Source: Peptoniphilus phoceensis (GTDB lineage Bacteria > Bacillota > Clostridia > Tissierellales > Peptoniphilaceae). From it: DNA of 64,000 bases. The notes under the pieces were generated by a model. It worked only from the letters and a program-made list of their open reading frames with translations. It was not told the origin of the DNA and did not search any database. The position numbers and the translations under genes are program-made. This document shows positions 47,156 to 54,690 of the stretch, piece after piece; the first letter of the stretch is position 1, and every line of letters starts with the position of its first letter. The stretch is from positions 248,001 through 312,000 of the forward strand of contig NZ_LN999808.1 in assembly GCF_001517665.2 (NCBI RefSeq), in the 5' to 3' direction.

Positions 47156-47213
47156 ATGCAACCAAAAGTTGCCCTCTATTTGCTTGTGGTGCTTATGTTT
47201 TTTTGTTATATTA
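47156..47213 (+). repeat. Shared regulatory element, copy B
   Basis: Begins ATGCAACCAAAAGTTGC, with GCAAC and GTTGC as inverted arms, and ends TTTTTTTGTTATATT. It matches copy A at 29221. TTGTGG-17-TATATT within it could be the XRE promoter; the inverted arms could be the autoregulatory operator. Confidence 0.6.
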
Positions 47214-47336
47214 AATTATAAATTAATATGCTATTTAAAACTTTATTTTAAATTTTGTTAAAAAATAAGTGAGATTAATTTTAAATTAAAAGATGAATAT
47301 TAATTTGTTAAAGAAAAACTACAAGGAGATGGACAC

Positions 47337-47900
47337 ATGTATGGCGAAAAAATAAAATCCATGAGAAAAGAAAATAAATTATCACAAGAGGAACTGGCAA
47401 ATAAACTTGGAATTACAAGACAAGCCATATCAAAGTGGGAAACAGAAAAATCAACGCCAACTATGACAAATCTAAGGGAGCTTTCAGAGGTCTTTGGAGT
47501 AGAAATGGCATATTTTATTGGTGATAATAAAGAGGAAATCGAAGAAAAAGACAAAAAAGAAGAAAATATAAAAAAAGTAAACAAGAAAAAAATGGTTTTT
47601 AAGGGAATTTGGGATATTTTTATCTATGCCTGTCTCTTATTTATAGGAATTTTCTTTTTTTCTGTCTATTATTTTCTTTTTATAGAAAGATTTTTGGAAA
47701 AAGATCCCAGTGAAATGCCCTATTTAATCCTAACAATTTACATGATAATTGCACTAATATCTTTTCCACAAGCATATAAAGATGTGGCAGAAAAGTTGGA
47801 AGGTTTGGAGTACAATGTGTTCTCAAAACTTGTTCTTCCAGTAATCTACATGGCATCTCCCATAATAGTCTTTTATTACATTATTAAAAAGAAAAACTAG
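47337..47900 (+). CDS. XRE-type regulator with membrane C-terminus
   Basis: 187 residues. Residues 1-65 form a lambda-repressor-type helix-turn-helix (NKLSQEELANKLGITRQAIS, then KWETEKSTPTMTNLRELSEV). A charged linker follows, then about three membrane segments (~95-185). Thus a membrane-bound DNA-binding protein, a type that often senses envelope stress or peptides. An inverted repeat ~175 bases upstream may be its operator. Own terminator, now disrupted downstream by the IS. Confidence 0.88.
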   Translation: MYGEKIKSMRKENKLSQEELANKLGITRQAISKWETEKSTPTMTNLRELSEVFGVEMAYFIGDNKEEIEEKDKKEENIKKVNKKKMVFKGIWDIFIYACLLFIGIFFFSVYYFLFIERFLEKDPSEMPYLILTIYMIIALISFPQAYKDVAEKLEGLEYNVFSKLVLPVIYMASPIIVFYYIIKKKN

Positions 47901-47926
47901 ATCCACCAAAAGAGGTGGATTTTTTT
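47901..47926 (+). terminator. Terminator of the XRE gene, entered by IS copy 2
   Basis: ATCCACC (47901-47907) and GGTGGAT (47914-47920) with T-run; the last T of the run are the left boundary of the IS. Confidence 0.85.
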
Positions 47927-48622
47927 GTAATTAGAATACCCCTGGTTAGACCAGGGGTTCAATTTAGCTTTAGCGATGAAAAACTAATAAAAAAAGACCT
48001 CCATGTTAAAATAAATTGTGGTTTACCAGAACACAAAAATAACAGGAGGTTTTTTATGAATTTAAATCATACACATAGTCTATCACATACAAAATGGAAT
48101 TGTAAATATCATGTAGTGTTCGCTCCGAAATATAGAAGAAAAGTATTTTACGGAAGCAAAAGATTAGAAATAGGTGCAATATTAAGAGAGCTTTGCAACT
48201 GGAAAGGAGTTAACATAATAGAAGCAGAAGTTTGTCCAGATCACGTGCACATGTTGTTAGAAATACCACCAAAATTGAGTATATCTAGTTTTATGGGATT
48301 TTTAAAAGGCAAAAGCAGTATTATGATATACGATAAGTGGGGTAGCTTAAAATACAAATACAGAGGAAGGCAATTTTGGTGCCGAGGATACTATGTAGAT
48401 ACAGCAGGAAAAAATACAAAAGCAATAAAAGAGTATATTCATAACCAACTTAAAGAGGATGAATTAAGTGGTCAGATAACAATGGACAACACAGACCCCT
48501 TTAGGGGTTAGCTAGTAGTAATTGCAAGTGGTAAACCACAAGCGTCCTTGAGACGCAGCTAGCAAAAAAGGTCCTTTGGACCGCAAAAGCAAAACCACCG
48601 GCTACGCCGGTGGATTTTTATT
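47921..48622 (+). mobile_element. IS200-type element, copy 2 (702 bp)
   Basis: Same sequence and orientation as copy 1, offset 19,499 bases. Left-end and right-end hairpins, ribosome-site stem and tnpA are all present. It begins in the T-tract of the XRE terminator and ends just before the mgtE leader. Confidence 0.92.
48056..48511 (+). CDS. tnpA: IS200/IS605-family Y1 HUH transposase TnpA, copy 2
   Basis: 151 residues, same as copy 1, with HUH at 63-65 and Tyr127. I start it at 48056 with GGAGG six bases upstream; an open frame extends back to 47915, but that would be translated through the left-end hairpin and is not real. Confidence 0.96.
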   Translation: MNLNHTHSLSHTKWNCKYHVVFAPKYRRKVFYGSKRLEIGAILRELCNWKGVNIIEAEVCPDHVHMLLEIPPKLSISSFMGFLKGKSSIMIYDKWGSLKYKYRGRQFWCRGYYVDTAGKNTKAIKEYIHNQLKEDELSGQITMDNTDPFRG

Positions 48623-48639
48623 ATGTGAAAATTAAAAAT

Positions 48640-48809
48640 AGTCTAATTGTTTCTTATATGTTAAAATAACAAATATGGAGGTGTTTGTATGGATACCAGT
48701 CGACCCTGGATTAAATGTATAAGTCTATGCGATAAAGAAAGTTTTGTGATTTACATATTGTAAGTCTATTTAAGTGTGCCTCTTTACCGCCTAGACAGCG
48801 GATTTTTTT
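48640..48809 (+). promoter_or_regulatory. Regulatory leader of mgtE with terminator
   Basis: A leader that ends in CCGC-CTAGACA-GCGG and a T-run (48787-48809), 33 bases before mgtE. TAAGTCTAT occurs twice (48720-48728 and 48761-48769), and its GTCTA is complementary to TAGAC in the terminator loop. GTATGGATACC (48687-48697) resembles one piece of the Mg2+-sensing M-box, but the rest of that riboswitch is absent. It contains a 24-codon ORF. I read it as an attenuator of unknown kind. Confidence 0.5.
48689..48763 (+). CDS. Possible 24-residue leader peptide of mgtE
   Basis: ATG at 48689 with GGAGGTG five bases upstream, a better ribosome site than most genes here. The product starts MDTSRPWIKCISLCD and ends SFVIYIL. 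It ends at the second copy of TAAGTCTAT, 23 bases before the terminator stem. Position and spacing suit translation-dependent attenuation, as in mgtL-mgtA of Salmonella, though the peptide is unlike MgtL. Confidence 0.45.
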   Translation: MDTSRPWIKCISLCDKESFVIYIL

Positions 48810-48842
48810 ATGCAGAAAATCATTAAAGAATAAGGAGGTAAC

Positions 48843-50171
48843 ATGAACAACTTAGATAGAGAAAGGTTAAAAAACTTGCAAAACAGAATCAACAAGATGG
48901 ATCCTGTTGATATTGCAGAAAGACTAGAAGACCTCTTAAAAGAAGATATTGCAATTTGGATAAAACTTCTTAATAAGGACCTCTTGGCGGATGCTTTTTC
49001 ACTTTTGCCTAGAGAGAAGAAAATCGAGATTATAGGTTCACTTTCTGAAGATAGAATTATGAGTCTTATGAAAGAGTTGGAAGAAGATGAAGTTGTAGAT
49101 ACTTTGCAAGAACTTCCTGCCAACATGGTAAGAAAGTTTATGAACCAATATATAGAAGAAGACAGAAGACCGATTATTAATGAACTTTTGGGATATCCAA
49201 GGGAATCTGTTGGTTCTATTATGTCAGTTGGTTTTATATTTGTGAAAAATACAACTACTCCAACAGAAGCTCTTGAAAAAATTATTCATTCTGATCTCGA
49301 TGCAGATAGGCTAGAACAAGTTTGGGTTACAAATGAATCTTTAGTTTTAATTGGATATGCGAACTTGGCAGACCTTCTTCGTAATAGAAATAAAACTGAT
49401 GATATTGAAGAATTTATGCACCCAATAAATGCCAGTGTATATGCAACGGATGACCAAGAACTTGTTGCAAAGTTGGCACATAAGTATGATTTATCAGAAA
49501 TTCCTGTAACTGATTCTGAAGGAAGACTTATTGGTATTGTGCCAGCAGAATGGGCAATCGACGTAATGCATGAAGAGTATGAAGAAGACTTGGGTAACAT
49601 CCACGGTATTAGTGAATCTTCACCAGAACATTACTGGGACAAGTCAGTCCTAAAACTTGCAAAAGACAGGACAATGTGGCTTATAATTTGTCTTGTGACA
49701 GCAACTTTTACTAGTTTTATTATAAAAAAATATGAAGCACTTCTGGCTTCAAGTGTTGCATTGGCTGCTTATATACCAATGCTAATGGACTCAGGTGGAA
49801 ATGCTGGAACGCAATCTTCTACAACAGTTATTCGTGGTATTTATACAGGAGAAATTGAATTTAAAGAATTTCTTCAAGTTATGTTTAAGGAACTTAGAAT
49901 AGGTTTAATAGTTGGAGTAATTCTTGTAATTGTAAATATTGTGAGAATGTCCATATTAGATAGTGTAAGTATAGGAGTAACTTTAACAGTTTCTGTCACT
50001 CTTTTAACTACAATAGTTTTATCAAAAATTATTGGCGGAATATTGCCACTTATTGCAGAAAAAATTAATGTTGACCCAACAATAATGGCAGGACCACTTA
50101 TTACAACAATTGTGGATACCTTAGTATTATTTGTTTATTTTGAAATAGCGACAATCCTAATAGGAGTTTAA
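48843..50171 (+). CDS. mgtE: Magnesium transporter MgtE
   Basis: 442 residues. Residues ~1-130 are the MgtE_N superhelix (DPVDIAERLEDLLKEDIAIW). Two CBS domains follow (PRESVGSIMSVGFIFVKN; KYDLSEIPVTDSEGRLIGIV). Then five membrane segments with the pore signature PMLMDSGGNAGTQSSTTVIR. A Mg2+ channel closed by cytoplasmic Mg2+ at its CBS/N domains. AAGGAGG ribosome site. Confidence 0.96.
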   Translation: MNNLDRERLKNLQNRINKMDPVDIAERLEDLLKEDIAIWIKLLNKDLLADAFSLLPREKKIEIIGSLSEDRIMSLMKELEEDEVVDTLQELPANMVRKFMNQYIEEDRRPIINELLGYPRESVGSIMSVGFIFVKNTTTPTEALEKIIHSDLDADRLEQVWVTNESLVLIGYANLADLLRNRNKTDDIEEFMHPINASVYATDDQELVAKLAHKYDLSEIPVTDSEGRLIGIVPAEWAIDVMHEEYEEDLGNIHGISESSPEHYWDKSVLKLAKDRTMWLIICLVTATFTSFIIKKYEALLASSVALAAYIPMLMDSGGNAGTQSSTTVIRGIYTGEIEFKEFLQVMFKELRIGLIVGVILVIVNIVRMSILDSVSIGVTLTVSVTLLTTIVLSKIIGGILPLIAEKINVDPTIMAGPLITTIVDTLVLFVYFEIATILIGV

Positions 50172-50174
50172 AAT

Positions 50175-50252
50175 AAAAAGAGAAGGATATTTTGATTTGA
50201 TTCCCATAAGTTTTATTTAGGGACTTTAAATCATTTAAACCTTCTCTTTTTT
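50175..50252. terminator. Long hairpin between mgtE and a convergent gene
   Basis: AAAGAGAAGG (50177-50186) pairs with CCTTCTCTTT (50240-50249). Inside, TGATTT/AAATCA and TCCC/GGGA can also pair, giving one extended arm of about 75 nt ending in a T-run. Confidence 0.65.
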
Positions 50253-50736
50253 ATTTATCCCAATTATTTATAAAGTTTTCAAAATTTTCTTTATTTTCTG
50301 AAATCTCTTCAAGGCTAGTATTTTTTTCTTCCAAGATCTCTTCTATTTCTTTTCTATAAAAAATAAAAATCTTATCTTTTAACTCTTTATTTTTTTCCTC
50401 TTCAAAATCTCTGCCACTTTCCACATAATAAATTCTGTCCAGATTTTTTATTAGGGCAAAACTTGTTATGGCATTTTTAAAAATATCTTCTCTTTTTATA
50501 TTTGATGTATCTTTTACAAAGACTTTAATACCATAGGGAGATTTTCTTGAAAGAATTTCAATTGCTCCCACTTCAAAACCCTTTGGGTAATCTTGATTTG
50601 ATATTATATGTGAAACTTTGGAGTTATCACCAACAAAGTTTGTTTTGTAATTATAAAGGCTTTCTGCCCTTTTAGTTTGACAAGCAGATAAAATTAGGAT
50701 AAGGGCAAATATTATATGTAATTTTTTCAAATTCAT
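50251..50736 (-). CDS. Small lipoprotein, DUF4825-like
   Basis: About 161 residues. Lipoprotein signal KKLHIIFALILILSAC with lipobox LSAC. The mature part shows YKTNFVGDNSKVSHIISNQD and YGIKVFVKDTSN, resembling DUF4825; a charged helix ends it. The start could be ATG at 50736 or TTG at 50730; the spacing from AGAGGTG favours the TTG. Function unknown. Confidence 0.78.
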   Translation of the reverse strand: MNLKKLHIIFALILILSACQTKRAESLYNYKTNFVGDNSKVSHIISNQDYPKGFEVGAIEILSRKSPYGIKVFVKDTSNIKREDIFKNAITSFALIKNLDRIYYVESGRDFEEEKNKELKDKIFIFYRKEIEEILEEKNTSLEEISENKENFENFINNWDK

Positions 50737-50766
50737 CACCTCTTTATTAGATTATAACAAAAAAAT

Positions 50767-50787
50767 AAAAAGTCACTAGGACTTTTT
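50767..50787 (-). terminator. Terminator of the walRK-surE operon
   Basis: On the minus strand AAAAAGTC and GACTTTTT pair around a short loop, followed by ATTTTTTT. Confidence 0.75.
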
Positions 50788-50799
50788 AAATTCTTTTAT

Positions 50800-50871
50800 T
50801 TACATTATTGTTCTAAAAAATATTCCAAAGATTAAAAAAATTAAAAATAATAAAGTAAATTTGTAATTCAC
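50800..50871 (-). CDS. Possible 23-residue membrane peptide after surE
   Basis: GTG at 50871 preceded by AAAGGA with a 6-base spacing. The product begins MNYKFTLLFLIFLIFG and ends RTIM: one membrane helix with charged ends. It lies between the surE stop (22 bases before) and the operon terminator, so it is on the walR-surE transcript. Confidence 0.45.
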   Translation of the reverse strand: MNYKFTLLFLIFLIFGIFFRTIM

Positions 50872-50893
50872 GATTTTTCCTTTCGAGGACTAA

Positions 50894-51640
50894 TTATTTT
50901 AACATTTCTCTCAATTCATTTATAAGAGTTAAGTTAGTTACATCGTACAAGAGAGGACTTAGAGTTGCGTAGCCTTCTTTTAGATAGTGGATGTCAGAAT
51001 CTTTGTCGTTGTTTTCTTTAGGGAAGCCCTTTAATCTCATATTATAGCCTTCGCCTTCTTCTGATATGTCGTAGATAGACATAACGTCAGCTCCAACTTT
51101 GCAAACTTCTATTCCATTTAGCTCTTCATAATCAAGGTAAGGCACGTTTATATTTAAAACTTGAATCCTTTTTAAATCTTCTATTTTGTTAAAGACATCT
51201 ACAGCTACTTTTGCTGCAGTTTCAAATTTTGAATGACCCTTTATCCACTGAGCTGACACAGCAATGGCAGGAATATTAAATAAATTTGCTTCAATTGCTG
51301 CAGAAACTGTTCCTGAATAAAGGACATTTGTTGCTGCATTAAATCCAGAGTTTATACCTGAAAAGCAAAAGTCAAATTTTTCGTCTAATAAATGGACTGC
51401 TGCTCTTACACAATCAGCAGGTGTTCCATAAACGCAAAGGCTTTTAACTTCTTCAAGACCTTCTAATTTTGTCTCTTGAACCATAAGTGGACTCTTAAAG
51501 GTAATAGCATGAGATTTACCAGAATTTTCAACATTTGGTGCAGAGATTGTGACCTTGTGTCCTTCTTTTATGAGGGCTCTTGCTAGGATTTCTATGCCTT
51601 CTGCATTTATTCCATCGTCATTTGTAAGTAGTATGTTCAA
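50894..51640 (-). CDS. surE: 5'/3'-nucleotidase SurE
   Basis: 248 residues. Start MNILLTNDDGINAEGIEILA with the metal-binding Asp pair; SGKSHAITFKSPL, GTPADCVRAAVHLL and SGINSGFNAATNVLYSGTVS are SurE signatures. It removes phosphate from nucleoside monophosphates. It follows walJ by 23 bases and probably belongs to the same operon. Confidence 0.95.
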   Translation of the reverse strand: MNILLTNDDGINAEGIEILARALIKEGHKVTISAPNVENSGKSHAITFKSPLMVQETKLEGLEEVKSLCVYGTPADCVRAAVHLLDEKFDFCFSGINSGFNAATNVLYSGTVSAAIEANLFNIPAIAVSAQWIKGHSKFETAAKVAVDVFNKIEDLKRIQVLNINVPYLDYEELNGIEVCKVGADVMSIYDISEEGEGYNMRLKGFPKENNDKDSDIHYLKEGYATLSPLLYDVTNLTLINELREMLK

Positions 51641-51663
51641 ATATTTCCTCCCTTTAAATTCTA

Positions 51664-52449
51664 TTAAAGTTCATAGACTTCTGATGGCACAAATCTAGGT
51701 GCAACATCAATTTTGTAGTCTGTGTTTTCTATTTTATTTTCCGATGCAAGGGTATCATTAATTGTCTTTAGTGCCAAGTCTGGCAAGTTGTTGTCTGTGG
51801 AAAGATGACCTAAGAGAACTTGCTCTTGTTTCTTTTTCAAAATCATTGAAAGAACTTCTGCTGCATTTTCATTTGAAAGATGTCCCTTAGTAGAAAGTAT
51901 CCTTTGTTTTGTTGGATAAGGGTAGCTTCCATGAACGAGCATATCTACATCGTGGTTTGATTCAAGATAAAAAAGTTCTGAACCATCCATTTTTTCCATG
52001 GCATCTTGATTAACCCACCCTGTATCAGTTAAAAGAGAAATCTTTTTATTTCCTTTTATTACAAATCCACAACCACTTGCACAATCATGAAAAGTGGATA
52101 TGGGCATAATTTCAAGGTCCTTAAAAGTGAAGCTCTTTCCATTTTCAAAAATAAAAGTATTCTTTGGATCGAGTTTTTTAACTGTAGGAAGCATGCCATC
52201 TAAAGTCATCATATTTGAAAAAACTTTTAAATCGTGTCTTCTTGATAAAACTCCCACAGATTTTATGTGGTCAATGTGCTCGTGAGTCACAAATACAGCG
52301 TCAATTTCACTGGCCTTAACACCAATTTTTTCCAAGTTTTCTTCGATTTTTTTGCCAGAAAGTCCAGCATCTATAATAATTTTTGTATCTTTATATTCAA
52401 CATATTGGCAGTTGCCACTTGAGCCACTTGCCAAAGAGCAAAATTTCAT
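51664..52449 (-). CDS. walJ: WalJ/YycJ metallo-beta-lactamase-fold hydrolase
   Basis: 261 residues from the ATG at 52449 with GTGGAGG before it. The fold begins KFCSLASGSSGNCQYVEYKD; the metal motif is THEHIDHIKSVG, with later residues in LTDTGWV and ESNHDVDML. It is an Mbl-fold exonuclease-like protein that goes with the WalRK operon and has been linked to coordination of division with replication. Confidence 0.92.
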   Translation of the reverse strand: MKFCSLASGSSGNCQYVEYKDTKIIIDAGLSGKKIEENLEKIGVKASEIDAVFVTHEHIDHIKSVGVLSRRHDLKVFSNMMTLDGMLPTVKKLDPKNTFIFENGKSFTFKDLEIMPISTFHDCASGCGFVIKGNKKISLLTDTGWVNQDAMEKMDGSELFYLESNHDVDMLVHGSYPYPTKQRILSTKGHLSNENAAEVLSMILKKKQEQVLLGHLSTDNNLPDLALKTINDTLASENKIENTDYKIDVAPRFVPSEVYEL

Positions 52450-52496
52450 AAAAACCTCCACACATATTCTAACATAGGCTTTTAAAATTGTTAAGT

Positions 52497-53345
52497 TCAG
52501 TAATTCGATAGAACTGTGTATTCACCATCTGTAAATTTAACTTTCCAAGAAGGAATGGCACGACCGTTTACTGCACGAGTGATGTCTTCAATATAACCTT
52601 GGTCTTCTGGATTAAAGTAAAAACATGGCGTGATTTTTTCTATGGTCTTGTTGTAATAATCACTTTTATTTATAAGAGATAAAAGGGCTCTTGGAGCAGG
52701 TGTCAAAAATATTTTTTGCTCAGATTTATCGAGGGCCTCTAGCCACAGTCTATCCATGGACATGACTCCCCTTTTATCTATTATAAAATTGGTGTAGGAA
52801 GATTCTACAGGTATATTGTCAAAAATTTTAGTGTAATTTAGAATATATTTTCCATCAGATTCTTCATAATAACTTAGATAAATATCTCTTGTGTCATATT
52901 TTTTATCAAGTAAAAATTTTGTGGCAATTTTTTGTGCTTCTTCAAGATTTTTTATATCGTAATTATTTTCAGATTTTCTATTTTCATAGTAGACTCTTCT
53001 ACCATTAACTAGATTTATATATTCATCATTTAAGGATATTTCAGCAAGGTCTGTACTAGGTCTTTGCACACTTCCCCTGCCATCAAAATACCTTTCCTTT
53101 ATATCTTCTTCTGTAGAAGTCTCAAAAGAAACTAAAACAGAAGGAAGTTTTTTAATTGATCTTGGGATTTTTGTATCAAGACTTATGTTTTTTTCTGCTA
53201 AGAGGGCAGTTACTTCTTTTACAAAATCCCTTCTAGTAGATTCATTTCTAAGCCTAAAATTGTTGTAGTGGCTGTAGCAAAATAAAACTACATTGGCAAC
53301 TATTAGGGCAATTATTAAAATTTTTTTAACTTTTTTCCAATCCAT
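52497..53345 (-). CDS. yycI: WalRK regulator YycI
   Basis: 282 residues. One N-terminal membrane helix (KKILIIALIVANVVLFCYSH), then an extracellular domain of the YycH/YycI fold (YTNFIIDKRGVMSMDRLWLE; YIEDITRAVNGRAIPSWKVK). With YycH it modulates WalK at the membrane. Four bases from yycH. Confidence 0.85.
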   Translation of the reverse strand: MDWKKVKKILIIALIVANVVLFCYSHYNNFRLRNESTRRDFVKEVTALLAEKNISLDTKIPRSIKKLPSVLVSFETSTEEDIKERYFDGRGSVQRPSTDLAEISLNDEYINLVNGRRVYYENRKSENNYDIKNLEEAQKIATKFLLDKKYDTRDIYLSYYEESDGKYILNYTKIFDNIPVESSYTNFIIDKRGVMSMDRLWLEALDKSEQKIFLTPAPRALLSLINKSDYYNKTIEKITPCFYFNPEDQGYIEDITRAVNGRAIPSWKVKFTDGEYTVLSNY

Positions 53346-53349
53346 AAGC

Positions 53350-54690
53350 CTACCTCACCATCATTAGCCTTCCATCTTCAGTGTTGAAGTAGTACATGCT
53401 TCCCATGTATGCCATTTCAAAAACTAGCATTGGCTCCTCAGCCTCATAATTATTAAAACTAAGATAAACTAGATTTAAGTTGTCAATGGAAGATAAAATG
53501 TCCATTACAGCTTTGTAATCAAAGACCTTCCTGTTCTTTTTTAAAATCTTATGAATACCTTCTATATAAATTTTTTCTTTTTTGTAAATTGGGTTGTTGT
53601 CCTTACGAATGTAGTATTCCCTATAATTTTTTACAAATTCAGAATAGACGTCAATTTCTATAAAACTGTGGTCTTTTGATGGTAGAACTAGAGGTATTTG
53701 ACCTTCCTTTAAGTTAAAGAAAAACCTATATCCCAAGTTGTCGTTGTAGTTACATGGTTCTATTTTTTCAAGATAAATACCAGAACTAATTCCAGTTTTT
53801 TGGGCAATAAATTCAATAGCACGATCAAGGGACTTGTTTAAATCTCTTGTTTTAACATCAAAACTAGATTCAAGGGAATATTCTATTATCCCGTCGCTTG
53901 AAAGAGATAGATATTCATTTTCGTAGACATAAGTATTTTTACCGTCCACAGTCATTTCTCTAATAAAGTCAATGGGAATACCCAAAAATCTTTCGGCAAG
54001 ATTTGATTTTTTATTTTCTTCAAGATTGTAGAGTCCAGAAACATAGGATACCTTTTGAAGAGAAAGATAATCTTCATCTGGAATATAAATATCTTTTTTT
54101 ATACCATAGGCCTCATAAAAATTCACAGCTTTAATTCCCTTGGCTTTTACTTCTTTTAAAATTTCATCAATTTCAAAATCTACTTTTATATCCACAAGTT
54201 TGTAAAAATTTTTGCTTCCGCTAATATAAATTTCTCCAAGATCAGATATATAAATTGAATCGACACTTAAATTTATGTCGTTGCTGTTTCTCTTGTCACC
54301 TATGAGATTTACAAAAACTGAACCTGATAAAGGAGAATTAAATTTAAAAACTAAGGATTTTTCCTTTTGAAGATTTAAATACTCTTCAGTATCAATTAAT
54401 TTTAAATTTTCTGAAGTTGCCTTTTGAAGTTTTTCAGAAATATTTTCTCCAGTCATTTTCCAATAAGGTCTAAGATCAGTTGTCATGTAGTGCTGTCTAT
54501 CTCCAAGGTTTGCAATTATCCTTTGAGGTGTCAAGATTTCTTGCAAAAACTCATCAACATCACCAATTTGTATTTCATCTTCAGTTTTTCCATCAAAGGA
54601 AAGCCAAAGATTTTTTGATTGAAGTACAAGCAAGAGAATTAAGAAAAATATTAAAAAAGTAGAAAGTGACTTAGGATACTTCTTCTTCAT
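53350..54690 (-). CDS. yycH: WalRK regulator YycH
   Basis: 446 residues from the ATG at 54690 (GAGGGTGAT upstream), which overlaps the walK end by about 20 bases; the longer frame lies inside walK. One N-terminal membrane helix (TFLIFFLILLLVLQSKNLWL), then a large extracellular region with VDEFLQEILTPQRIIANLGD and a C-terminal domain ending FNTEDGRLMMVR. It acts with YycI on WalK. Confidence 0.85.
   Translation of the reverse strand: MKKKYPKSLSTFLIFFLILLLVLQSKNLWLSFDGKTEDEIQIGDVDEFLQEILTPQRIIANLGDRQHYMTTDLRPYWKMTGENISEKLQKATSENLKLIDTEEYLNLQKEKSLVFKFNSPLSGSVFVNLIGDKRNSNDINLSVDSIYISDLGEIYISGSKNFYKLVDIKVDFEIDEILKEVKAKGIKAVNFYEAYGIKKDIYIPDEDYLSLQKVSYVSGLYNLEENKKSNLAERFLGIPIDFIREMTVDGKNTYVYENEYLSLSSDGIIEYSLESSFDVKTRDLNKSLDRAIEFIAQKTGISSGIYLEKIEPCNYNDNLGYRFFFNLKEGQIPLVLPSKDHSFIEIDVYSEFVKNYREYYIRKDNNPIYKKEKIYIEGIHKILKKNRKVFDYKAVMDILSSIDNLNLVYLSFNNYEAEEPMLVFEMAYMGSMYYFNTEDGRLMMVR

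Noticed and set aside
47915-48055. N-terminal extension of the second TnpA to 198 residues
   Set aside because: The extra frame runs through the IS left-end hairpin and the ribosome-site stem; copy 1 has no such extension. The start is 48056.
48640-48809. Full M-box Mg2+ riboswitch
   Set aside because: Only one short resemblance (GTATGGATAC) is seen; the long central arms and the GCUAAAGCUC end are missing. Kept as an unclassified leader.
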